Shown: positions 15,288 to 23,493 of the stretch, in pieces
Layout of the letters: every line of letters begins with the position of its first letter
Position numbering within the stretch: the stretch's first letter is position 1
Assembly: GCA_017540825.1 (NCBI GenBank)
Contig: JAFYAH010000050.1
Span: 1 to 34,628, forward strand
DNA length: 34,628 nt
Direction: 5' to 3'
Origin: Candidatus Methanomethylophilaceae archaeon
GTDB lineage: Archaea > Thermoplasmatota > Thermoplasmata > Methanomassiliicoccales > Methanomethylophilaceae
The notes under the pieces: generated by a model
What the model saw: the letters and a program-made list of their open reading frames with translations, nothing else
Told to the model about the DNA's origin: nothing
Database searches by the model: none
Program-made: the position numbers and the translations under genes

Positions 15288-18227
15288 TCACTTCATGCGG
15301 TATCTGAACGAGACTAGCCCTGCTATCACGAAGAACACCAGAAGGCCGATGGTCACGTAGGTCATCGTATGGTCCTTCTTCTCTTCGACTGCCTCGTCCA
15401 GAAGGTCCACGTTGTCGTAGTGGGCCTTCCAGCCGTCGTAGTCCTCGGTCTTGACGTAGTAGCTGATGGATCCCAGGTCCACGCCGGCGAACGCTTCGTC
15501 CATGCCGCCAGGCCGAGGGCAGTACGCCTCTATCTCGGCCAGAGAGGTGCAGTTAGAGAAGGACCCTTCTCCGAGAGAGGCCAGGGACTCGCCGAACACC
15601 ACGCATTCCAGCAGGGGGGCGGCGCCCGAATTGGAGAACGCCGTGCGCCCGACGGACACCACGTTGTTCAGGTCCATGTACAGGAGACTGCTGCAGTTGA
15701 AGAACGCCCCCTCCCCTATGGTCCTCACGGAGTCCGGTATGGTGATGCTGTTGAGAGCGGAGCAGAACCCGAAGCAGTCCGCCGGGATCGCCGCTATGGT
15801 CTTCCCCAGCTTCGCCCCCGTTACGTTGCTGCAGCCGTAGAATGCCCCGCTTCCCAGCACCCTCAGGCCGTCGGGAAGGTTCACCTTGGCGAAGGTCTTG
15901 CCGGAGCAGCCCCTGAAGGCGCCGTCTCCTATGAACAGGAGTGTGTCCGGGAAGCTGACGCCGGAGAGCGAGGTGCATCCGCTGAAGGCCCCGTCCCATA
16001 TGCGCTCGACGGCGCCCATGCCGTAAACCGTCTTCAGGCCGGAATAGCGGAACGCGTCCGTCATGACGTCCCTCACCGACGACGGTATCTCCACCGTCTC
16101 GAGGCTGTGGTTCGTGTAGCGGAGCCCGTACGCGTCGTACATGTCCGCGGACAGCATGAAAGCGGAGCACCCTATGTACGACACGGGGCGCTCGCTCCCG
16201 CCGGCCGTGACAGACTTGGGAATCTGGACGTAAACGCCGGAGACGTACCTGTGGACGACGACCTCGTCGTTGACTATGTAGTAGTAGAAGGAGAACGGGT
16301 CCTTCTTGTACGCCCCCTCGTAGAGGTACAGAGGGATCGTATCGACGGAGCCGTCCCATCCGGAGGCCCCCTCCAGCCTGTGGACCGTCACCGAAGACGG
16401 GGCCTCCCCTGCGAACTCTGGAGCGTCGCCGAGGAAGTACACGTCCGGAACGGAGCTCGACCAGTTCTCCCAGCTGAAGCGTGCCACGCTGCCCGGGACC
16501 ACTATGGCAGATGCGTTCCTCACGTCGTTGAACGCCCCTGCGTCTACGGCGACAACCTGGCGGGAATTGAAGGACGAGGGCATGAACAGCACCCCTCCGA
16601 GGCAGTCGACCGCCATGGAGACGAGGGTGTTCTTCTGGACCCCCTGCTCGGACGCGATGCTGCACACGACGTCGCCGTACGGGACCACGACCTGCTCCTT
16701 GACCTCCGACGCCCCTTCGCTGTCGGTGCCGACCGCGTAGAACTGTATGACGCGGGAGCTGAACCTGACCGCGCCGCCAGAATAGTCCGCGTCCATCTGC
16801 TCGAGGGCCCCTCTGGACGTTATGTTCCATGCCGCCCCGTGAAGGCCCTGGGCCAGGCTCACGGGTATGTCGAAGACGGCGGGGGAGAGCCCTTCGGGAA
16901 GCTCCGTGACCGTGTGGCCTCCGGTCTTGAGGACGACGCTGTAGAAGACGGAGTAGTTGATCCTCTTCAGAGCGGTCGTTATCTTGATGCTGGAAGGGCC
17001 GTTGTTTATCGCGAGCGTCACGTCGTCGCCGTCGGCCAGGGAGCACAGGTCCCCCGCCCTGATCGACACGGTCCCGCGGGGGACGGCCATGCTGAACAGG
17101 ACGTCGTCGCCGAACCTGTCTGCCGCCGCTCTGATCGAGGCGGAGTCGATGGAAGCCACGCATCCGCTCCCGAACTGGGATATGTCGAACAGGACGACGC
17201 GCCCGCCCTCTGACGCCATCCGGGAGACGGTGGAGGCGTCGTGCGACACACGGACCACATTCCCTATGACGCTCCCGGCGGGGTCCCTCTCCGCCTCGTA
17301 TATCCCGGGGACCTCGCGGACGTAGACGTCCGTGTTCCCGATTATGACGGAGTCGACGCCCATCGGGCGGGTCAGCTCGGCGTCCCTGTACATCAGGGCT
17401 ATGCCGCCGTCGAACATGTCCAGGGCCGCAGCCCCTCCCAGCGCGGAGTTGTACTTCACGACCGAGGTCATGACCACGTCGGATCCGCGATGGAACGTCA
17501 CCGTGTACTCCGCCAGCGAAGGCTGGTAGAAGGCGAAGACGAACAGCGTGTCGGTGATATGGGAGAAGTCCGCGGGGCTGTTCCCGTTGGGGGTTATGCT
17601 CCAGCAGACGAACGTGTAGCTGTATCCGACCGTGGACGGCCTCGCAGGGTCCTCCGGCATGTCCGTCAGGTCCTCGCCGTACGCCACCTTCCTGACTGTG
17701 ATCAGCGTCCTGTCGTAGTCGAAGAAGCGGACCTCGCAGGACTTCGGGACGGGGTCGAACACCGCCATGACGTCCATGTCCGACGTCACCGAGGAGAGGT
17801 CCTGGCTCCATCCCGCGAAGACGTAGTCGTACATCTCGTCGGAGGCCTTGCTGGGAACGGCCGAGTACGTGGCCGGGTCGCCCTCCTTCACCACCTCCCT
17901 GTAGTAGCATATGCTCCCGCTCTCGTCGTGGTAGCTCACCACGTGGGCGGGGGTCCTGGACACGAACGTCGCCGTGAAGGTCGTGTCCTCGAATATCGGC
18001 TGGGTGACCGCCCCCCAGTACACCGTCACGTCGTCCGGGACGTCTATCGAAGGGATCTTCGAGAGGTCGGCCTGCCCCCCGTCCGCCACCTGCTGCTGCG
18101 ATATCACCGTGCCGTCCGGCAGGGCGAAGGAGACCGTATGGGTCCCGTCGGCGGAAGCCTCCCCCGAAACGGACACCGCGGAGAGCGCCAGGACAATGAT
18201 CAGCAGGAGGGCCTGGGCGGCGCGCAT
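15288..18227 (-). CDS. Membrane-anchored LRR/InlB-repeat surface protein
   Basis: 979 residues, last gene of the operon; its ATG follows the ATPase stop by one base. A signal peptide (AQALLLIIVLALSAVSVSG) is followed by InlB B-type repeats (~27-290), with AGWSQDLSSVTSDMDV and a preceding 'VxYxDESG' strand, like those of the 552-aa surface protein of this operon. A middle region (~300-650) of unrecognised beta structure comes next. BspA/LRR_5 repeats (~660-930) include WDGAFSGCTSLSGVSFPDTL and IGEGAFFNCSSLLYMDL. A C-terminal helix (YVTIGLLVFFVIAGLVSFRY) anchors it in the membrane with a short basic tail. A surface adhesin or assembly partner of the uptake system is plausible. It is unusual to find such a protein co-transcribed with ABC importer genes. 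Confidence 0.88.
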   Translation of the reverse strand: MRAAQALLLIIVLALSAVSVSGEASADGTHTVSFALPDGTVISQQQVADGGQADLSKIPSIDVPDDVTVYWGAVTQPIFEDTTFTATFVSRTPAHVVSYHDESGSICYYREVVKEGDPATYSAVPSKASDEMYDYVFAGWSQDLSSVTSDMDVMAVFDPVPKSCEVRFFDYDRTLITVRKVAYGEDLTDMPEDPARPSTVGYSYTFVCWSITPNGNSPADFSHITDTLFVFAFYQPSLAEYTVTFHRGSDVVMTSVVKYNSALGGAAALDMFDGGIALMYRDAELTRPMGVDSVIIGNTDVYVREVPGIYEAERDPAGSVIGNVVRVSHDASTVSRMASEGGRVVLFDISQFGSGCVASIDSASIRAAADRFGDDVLFSMAVPRGTVSIRAGDLCSLADGDDVTLAINNGPSSIKITTALKRINYSVFYSVVLKTGGHTVTELPEGLSPAVFDIPVSLAQGLHGAAWNITSRGALEQMDADYSGGAVRFSSRVIQFYAVGTDSEGASEVKEQVVVPYGDVVCSIASEQGVQKNTLVSMAVDCLGGVLFMPSSFNSRQVVAVDAGAFNDVRNASAIVVPGSVARFSWENWSSSVPDVYFLGDAPEFAGEAPSSVTVHRLEGASGWDGSVDTIPLYLYEGAYKKDPFSFYYYIVNDEVVVHRYVSGVYVQIPKSVTAGGSERPVSYIGCSAFMLSADMYDAYGLRYTNHSLETVEIPSSVRDVMTDAFRYSGLKTVYGMGAVERIWDGAFSGCTSLSGVSFPDTLLFIGDGAFRGCSGKTFAKVNLPDGLRVLGSGAFYGCSNVTGAKLGKTIAAIPADCFGFCSALNSITIPDSVRTIGEGAFFNCSSLLYMDLNNVVSVGRTAFSNSGAAPLLECVVFGESLASLGEGSFSNCTSLAEIEAYCPRPGGMDEAFAGVDLGSISYYVKTEDYDGWKAHYDNVDLLDEAVEEKKDHTMTYVTIGLLVFFVIAGLVSFRYRMK

Positions 18228-18228
18228 C

Positions 18229-19032
18229 TCATTCCCCTTCCGTCCTGAGGTATCTCTTGGGGAGGACGTAGATCTCGCCCTCGCGGTCGACCCCGACGCA
18301 GGACTCCACCTCGTAGACCTCCCTTATCAGGTCCTCGGTGATGACCTCCTTGGGGTCCCCGATGGTCACTATGCTGCCCTTCTTCATGATTATGCACAGG
18401 TCGCAGTACCTCGCCATGAGCGAGATGTCGTGCTCCGCGACCATGACGGTCATGTCGTTGCGGGCCATCTTCTGGAGGTACTCCATGACCTCCAGCTTGT
18501 ACTTCATGTCCAGGTGGGAGGTCGGCTCGTCGACGAGCATGACCTTCGGGTTCTGGACGTAGGCCTTGGCTATCAGCGTGCGCTGCTTCTCCCCGGACGA
18601 CAGCAGGGTCACCTGCTTCCTCCTGTAATGGTCCAGCCCGAAGGTCTGCAGGGCCTCCCTCACGACCTTCTCGTCCTCCTCGGACTCCCACCAGACCCTG
18701 TTCACGAACGGGTACCTCCCGAGCATGACCATGTCCATGACGGACATCCCGTAGATCGAGCCCACCTCCGCGGGGACGTTGGCGACCACCTTGGCGACGT
18801 CGGGAGGGCGCATCCTGGCGGTGTCCTCCCCGTCTATCACGATGGTCCCGGTCCAGTGGCCGTGGAGCTTCGATATGCACTTCATCATCGTGGACTTCCC
18901 GCACCCGTTCGGGCCGATCAGCCCCACCAGCTTCCCCTTGGGGACGTCGAACGACACCCCGTGGAGGGCCTCGAACCCGTCGAAGGATATCTTCAGGTCG
19001 CGTATCTCCATCATCGGCTTCTCATCCGTCAT
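18229..19032 (-). CDS. BtuD/FecE-type ABC importer ATPase
   Basis: 267 residues; cytoplasmic ATPase of a type II importer (cobalamin, siderophore or heme class). Walker A is GPNGCGKSTMMK, the signature is LLSSGEKQRTLIAKA (serine in place of the usual first glycine), Walker B is KVMLVDEPTSHLDMK, and the switch histidine lies in VMVAEHDISLMARYCD. The start ATG overlaps the end of the permease gene by 11 nt, and the stop is followed after one base by the LRR gene. Order and overlap show a single transcript. The corrinoid substrate is inferred from the DUF4430-like partners upstream, since the ATPase itself does not discriminate. Confidence 0.93.
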   Translation of the reverse strand: MTDEKPMMEIRDLKISFDGFEALHGVSFDVPKGKLVGLIGPNGCGKSTMMKCISKLHGHWTGTIVIDGEDTARMRPPDVAKVVANVPAEVGSIYGMSVMDMVMLGRYPFVNRVWWESEEDEKVVREALQTFGLDHYRRKQVTLLSSGEKQRTLIAKAYVQNPKVMLVDEPTSHLDMKYKLEVMEYLQKMARNDMTVMVAEHDISLMARYCDLCIIMKKGSIVTIGDPKEVITEDLIREVYEVESCVGVDREGEIYVLPKRYLRTEGE

Positions 19033-20104
19033 ATTCGCGCCCCCTCCTCACGAGCATGTATGCGAACACCGGCGTCCCTATGAGCGCGGTTATCGCCCCC
19101 ACCGGAAGCTCCAGCGGGGAGATGACCACCCTCGCGATGATGTCCGCGAAAAGCATCAGGCATGCGCCCAGGACTATCGAGGCCGGCATGATCAGCCTGT
19201 GGTCGCTCCCCAGGAGCATCCTGCAGGCGTGCGGGACGATGAGCCCCACGAAACCGATGACCCCCACGAAGGCGACGCACACGGAGGTGAGGACCGACGC
19301 TATGACCATCATGATGGCCTTGAACTTCCTGACGTTGAGACCCAGGAGCTTCGCCTGGTCCTCCCCGGACATGAACACGTTGAACTCCCTCGCCCACAGC
19401 ATCGCTATCACGGATATCCCCAGCGCCGGGATCATGACGAGGAAGGCGTTCTCCCAGGTTATGTTCCCGAAGGACCCGTACAGCCACCACATGACGTTGG
19501 TGAGGTTGTCCTTGTTCAGGGAGAGGAATATCGTCTGGACCGACGAGAACGCGAACCCTACGATGACTCCCGCCAGGATGTAGTTGGTGGCGGACCCTCC
19601 CGCGCCCTCGGCGACGGCCAGGGTGAACGCGAAGGCCAGAAGGCCCCCCACGATGGCCGCTATGGGTATGATGTACGAGCTGTAGCCGGCGAGGAACCCG
19701 AAGCTGGCTATAGTGGTGGACGCGGCCACGGCCAGGCATCCCGCCCCGGAGGACACCCCTGTGATATACGGGTCGACCAGGGGGTTCCTGATGAGGGCCT
19801 GGAACATGCACCCCGCGATGGCGAGGCCCGCCCCCACGCCGATGGCGGCGACCACCCTGGGGAGCCTGGACGCGAACACGTACAGCTCCTCCGTGGTCAG
19901 GTTCTCGCCGCCCTTGGATATCGCGGACACCAGCGACGAGAACGCGTCCGTGATGGGTATTATGCCCCCGGACGATATCGATATGGATATCAGGAACATC
20001 GCCAGCAGGAACACGGTGCCGGTGAGCAGGATGACCCTGAAGCGCCTCTTCTTGATCCTGATCTCGCTCCTGGTGTCGTCCGTGGGCACCATGCTGTCGT
20101 TCAT
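19022..20104 (-). CDS. BtuC/FecCD-family ABC importer permease
   Basis: About 360 residues from the ATG at 20104, which follows an AGGGAG site. A TTG at 20173 would add 23 unlikely residues. It is a FecCD-type permease with ~10 helices: VILLTGTVFLLAMFLISISI, SRLPRVVAAIGVGAGLAIAG followed by CMFQALIRNPLVDPYITG (the classic family signature), GSATNYILAGVIVGFAFSS, and the C-terminal VGVIGFVGLIVPHACRMLLG. The coupling segment near GLIVPHACRML contacts the ATPase. It lies between the beta-propeller gene (stop at 20178) and the ATPase gene (11-nt overlap). Family members import vitamin B12, heme or Fe-siderophores. Confidence 0.93.
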   Translation of the reverse strand: MNDSMVPTDDTRSEIRIKKRRFRVILLTGTVFLLAMFLISISISSGGIIPITDAFSSLVSAISKGGENLTTEELYVFASRLPRVVAAIGVGAGLAIAGCMFQALIRNPLVDPYITGVSSGAGCLAVAASTTIASFGFLAGYSSYIIPIAAIVGGLLAFAFTLAVAEGAGGSATNYILAGVIVGFAFSSVQTIFLSLNKDNLTNVMWWLYGSFGNITWENAFLVMIPALGISVIAMLWAREFNVFMSGEDQAKLLGLNVRKFKAIMMVIASVLTSVCVAFVGVIGFVGLIVPHACRMLLGSDHRLIMPASIVLGACLMLFADIIARVVISPLELPVGAITALIGTPVFAYMLVRRGREYDG

Positions 20105-20177
20105 GGACCTGACTCCCTTGCGAAGAGTCCCTATGACCCCTTTCAGCGGGCCCGATCCCTCCTCCTTTCCCAACCTA

Positions 20178-22079
20178 TCAGCTCCTGTACATCCTCACCA
20201 TCAGAATGGTGAAAGCCGCCAGAACGGCGAAGAGGGCTATCCACGACCAGTGGGCCAGCCCTTGCGATTCGTAAGATATGTCGGAAGAGCTCGAGCGCTC
20301 CTCCCCGCGGACCTCGGATATCACGTACACGGCCCCGTAGTCGTTGCCGACGAGCACCTTCCCGTCGACCACCGTGGGGGCGCACATGCTGTACGCGGCC
20401 CCTCCGTAGGGGCTCACCTTCGCCTTCCAGACGACGTCCCCGGTGTCCGCGCTCATGCACCACACCCATCCTCCCAGGGACCCTTCCGACCCGGGGGAGT
20501 AGTCCATGCTGTAGATCCTCCCGCCGCAGTAGGTGGTCCCGCCCACGGACAGGGCGTCGGTGGGGTGGATCCACCCCAGGGAGCCGTCGTCGACCCAGAA
20601 CGAGCAGTACCCGCTTACCAGCTCGACGTCCGCACGGGTGTAGTGGTCCACGACGGTCTTCGCGCCCTTCGAGGAGTACGTGACGTACGAGTAGAACCTG
20701 TCCCCGTAGACGGCGGGCTTGCTGCAGAGGACGTCCTGCTCCCAGATGACGGAGCCGTCCCTGAGGTCCACCAGGGCTACCCCTCCGCTGGACGAGACCA
20801 TGCCTCCGTCCGCGAAGCACACGACCGCCCTGCCGCCGGTGCAGACAGACACCGACGTGACGGCGCCGGACCTGTTTCCGCGGGAGTCGGACACGTCCGC
20901 CGCCCATATCCCCTCGCCGGTGCAGGCGTCGACGCACATCATCCTCCCGCTGTAGTTCCCGGCGACCACGACCTTCCTTCCGCCTACGTCGGTCACGTAC
21001 GGGGGGTAGTAGTAGAAGCATCCCCTGACGGACTGGTCCGGAACATGGGTCCAGATCTCCCTGAACCCCTCCTCCCTGTCCACGGAGTAGCACCTCATGA
21101 CCCCGTCGGAGGCGTCGAAGTACAGGGCCCCGCTGTCGTAGACGGCGTTGGTGATCCCGGCGTTCACATGGAGCCTGTCCTTGGCCACCGATGGGTCGCT
21201 CTTGAACACCTCGTACTCGGTGGAGCGGGACAGGTTGCACATGTCCGGGGAAGAGCCCGAGGGGTACAGCTCCGCGACGGCCTCTCCCGTGTACCTGTCG
21301 AGGCAGTACATGTGCCAGTTCCCGGAGGCCAGGACTATGAGGTCGCCGACTATCACCGGGGTGGAGATCTCTATGTTCCCCGAGTCGGAGTAGCTCGCGG
21401 ACCAAGCCACCTGCTTGTTCACCGGGTCGAGGCAGAACAGCCAGGCGAGGCTGTCCATCCCGACGCTTCCGTACAGACCTGAGACCGTGTGGTAGATCAG
21501 GCCGTCGGCGTAGAGGATCGAGCAGTCCACCGCGCCGGCGTATGCGCTGTACCACTCCAGAGGCACCGCGACCGAGCTCGGCCCGTACGACCGGCTAACC
21601 CCGTCGGAGGACGACGTCCCCCTGTAGCAGGTCCAGACGTCCTTGTAGTCCGGGGTGGAGGCGGGCACGATGGATTCCTTCGGATAGAACCCCAGGGCGT
21701 ACGAGCCGCCGAAGTACTCGAGGTCCACGTCCCTGGGCTCGGGCTCCCAAGCGACGCCGTCCCACGAGTAGACCCTCCAGACGCATTCCTGCATGTTGGC
21801 GGTGGCGTCGGTGCCTATGGTCACCGGCCCGCGGCCCCCGACGGAGCTGACGAGCCTGGAGTCCCCCTCCGAGACGAACGAGACCTCGACTCCTGCGGCC
21901 CCAAGCGTGCCGGATATGACGCCCTCCAATGAGTCGGAGGCGACGACGGGATACCATGACGTCCTCCCGTCCCCGTAGTCCACCAGCAGCTGCTCCGCAT
22001 CCTCTGCGGAGGCTTCGCATAGCATCGCCGGCGACAGAAGGGCGAGCACGATCAGAAGGAGCATCAGTCTTTTTGCCAT
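20178..22079 (-). CDS. DUF4430-like/PQQ-type beta-propeller, membrane-anchored
   Basis: 633 residues from the ATG at 22079, which overlaps the upstream binding-protein gene by 16 nt. Signal peptide: MLLLIVLALLSPAMLCEA. Residues ~28-135 look like a DUF4430 domain (LLVDYGDGRTSWYPVV, SLEGVISGTLGAAGVEV, then VWRVYSWDGVAWEPEPRDVD and YALGFYPKE). Residues ~150-590 form PQQ/pyrrolo-quinoline-type propeller blades with repeated strand sets: TPVIVGDLIVLASGNWHMYC, GGVALVDLRDGSVIWEQDVL, VWCMSADTGDVVWKAKV, PTVVDGKVLVGNDYGAVYV. A C-terminal helix (WIALFAVLAAFTILMV) anchors it, with MYRS in the cytoplasm. A propeller joined to a transcobalamin-like domain inside a BtuFCD operon is unusual. A role in ligand capture or hand-over is inferred. 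Confidence 0.85.
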   Translation of the reverse strand: MAKRLMLLLIVLALLSPAMLCEASAEDAEQLLVDYGDGRTSWYPVVASDSLEGVISGTLGAAGVEVSFVSEGDSRLVSSVGGRGPVTIGTDATANMQECVWRVYSWDGVAWEPEPRDVDLEYFGGSYALGFYPKESIVPASTPDYKDVWTCYRGTSSSDGVSRSYGPSSVAVPLEWYSAYAGAVDCSILYADGLIYHTVSGLYGSVGMDSLAWLFCLDPVNKQVAWSASYSDSGNIEISTPVIVGDLIVLASGNWHMYCLDRYTGEAVAELYPSGSSPDMCNLSRSTEYEVFKSDPSVAKDRLHVNAGITNAVYDSGALYFDASDGVMRCYSVDREEGFREIWTHVPDQSVRGCFYYYPPYVTDVGGRKVVVAGNYSGRMMCVDACTGEGIWAADVSDSRGNRSGAVTSVSVCTGGRAVVCFADGGMVSSSGGVALVDLRDGSVIWEQDVLCSKPAVYGDRFYSYVTYSSKGAKTVVDHYTRADVELVSGYCSFWVDDGSLGWIHPTDALSVGGTTYCGGRIYSMDYSPGSEGSLGGWVWCMSADTGDVVWKAKVSPYGGAAYSMCAPTVVDGKVLVGNDYGAVYVISEVRGEERSSSSDISYESQGLAHWSWIALFAVLAAFTILMVRMYRS

Positions 22080-23485
22080 TCCAGCAGCCCCTGCGCCTTG
22101 ACGTAAGTCAGGTATCCGTTGTCGCCGTCGTTGTAGCTGTTGTTGTAGTACTTCACCCCGACCACGTCGGTGGGGTCCGCCGCCTCGAAGGAGCCGGGGT
22201 CCATGATCTTGGCCAGGAGCTCCAGAGACTCCGGGAGCCTTGCGCCCGGCCTGGAGAGCAGGCTGGCAGCGTCCCCCGAGAACACGTAGACCTCCCCGTT
22301 CTGGTACGCCGGGGTCTCCTTCCACATGTCGTTCAGGTCTACCAGGAGCGCCCTGTACTCCCTCTGGGAGGTTATCTCCTTCAAATCGTAGATTATGATG
22401 ATGATCTCGGGCTGCTTGTCGTACACGGCCTCCTTGTCCACCATGAACCAGGAGTCCGAGTCCCGGGCGAATATGTTCACTGCGCCGAGGGACTCGACCA
22501 TGTTGGTGACGTAGGTGTGCCCTCCGGCCGTGTAAGGGGAGTCGCTGGCGCCGAGCGAGACGAACACCTTCTTCCCGCTCAGGTCGGCTATCCTGCAGAT
22601 GTTGTTGACCGCCTCGTTGACGTCCTTGATGTAGGAGTTGCCCCTCTCCGGGAAACCCAGGGCAGACGCGCAGATCCAGAGGTTCTTCAGGAGGTCGTCG
22701 ATGCCCTGCGCCTCGTACAGGACGACGCAGCTTATCCCGGCCTTGCGGAGCTTGTCCGCCATCGTGACGTGCTCTCCGGTGCCCCCGTCGAGGAAGACTA
22801 TGTCCGGGGTCTCGGCGACAATCAGCTCGAAGTTGGGGTCGGTGTACCCGCCTACGATCCTGACGTCGCCCTTGCTCTGCCTCTCCACGAGGCTGCGGGG
22901 ATAGTCGCAGTACCTGTCGGTGGCGACCACGTACTGCAGCCCTCCCACCGCGGCGACCGTCTCGGCGACGGAAGGGGCCAAGGCGGCGACCTTCAGCTTC
23001 TCGCCGTACGGGTTTCTCCCTTCGCTGGCGTAGCTGTAGTAGGTGAACCCGGTGGAGTCGACGGCGGGCATCATGCTGCTCCCCTCTCCCGCCCTGGCCC
23101 AGGATATTATCATCTGGCCTGAGACGTCGAAGGACGCCGGGTCCTCCACCTGCTTCCACGTGGTGCCGGCCCCGTATCCGTCCAGGACGTACAGCCCCCA
23201 GCTGACGCTTATCAGCCGAGGGATGTTGTTCACGGAGTAGACGGAGCCGTCCTCGTCGAACTCCAGCTTGTAGCCGCGCTTCTCGCATGCGGACTCGAGC
23301 GCCTCGACGCCGTTCTTGCCGCCGAGGTCCATCTCCACCCAGTCGACGTTGTAGTAGGCGAAGTCGATCATGACCCCCTGCTTGTCGTCGACGGTGTCCA
23401 CCGTGAACCCGATGAACGGTATCGAAGCCACCACGAACACTGCGACCATCGCGGCGGCGGCCAGCTTTATTGTCGATGCTCTCAT
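22064..23485 (-). CDS. DUF4430-BtuF fusion: substrate-binding protein
   Basis: 473 residues, start 8 nt after the preceding gene's stop. The N-terminal hydrophobic segment (KLAAAAMVAVFVVASIPFIG) is a signal or membrane anchor. Residues ~35-130 are DUF4430-like (VEALESACEKRGYKLEFDED, SVYSVNNIPR, WGLYVLDGYGAGTTWKQV). Residues ~165-445 are a BtuF/FhuD-type periplasmic binding protein: LKVAALAPSVAETVAAVGGL, VVATDRYCDYP, KGDVRIVGGYTDPNFELIV, AETPDIVFLDG, then KKVFVSLGASDSPYTAGGHT and a helical C-lobe. It delivers ligand to the permease and ATPase encoded downstream. Two ligand-binding modules in one chain suggest direct hand-over between them; this is inference. Confidence 0.9.
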   Translation of the reverse strand: MRASTIKLAAAAMVAVFVVASIPFIGFTVDTVDDKQGVMIDFAYYNVDWVEMDLGGKNGVEALESACEKRGYKLEFDEDGSVYSVNNIPRLISVSWGLYVLDGYGAGTTWKQVEDPASFDVSGQMIISWARAGEGSSMMPAVDSTGFTYYSYASEGRNPYGEKLKVAALAPSVAETVAAVGGLQYVVATDRYCDYPRSLVERQSKGDVRIVGGYTDPNFELIVAETPDIVFLDGGTGEHVTMADKLRKAGISCVVLYEAQGIDDLLKNLWICASALGFPERGNSYIKDVNEAVNNICRIADLSGKKVFVSLGASDSPYTAGGHTYVTNMVESLGAVNIFARDSDSWFMVDKEAVYDKQPEIIIIIYDLKEITSQREYRALLVDLNDMWKETPAYQNGEVYVFSGDAASLLSRPGARLPESLELLAKIMDPGSFEAADPTDVVGVKYYNNSYNDGDNGYLTYVKAQGLLEWQKD

Positions 23486-23493
23486 GCCTAGGG

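Noticed and set aside
15369-17910. Long open frames opposite and beside the 979-aa LRR gene
   Set aside because: Their composition (Arg/Gly/His/Val-rich with no family feature) matches shadow frames of GC-rich genes.
20178-23288. The propeller gene starting at about 23288
   Set aside because: The upstream ~400 codons are out-of-frame reading of the binding-protein gene. The signal peptide and the start at 22079 are clear.
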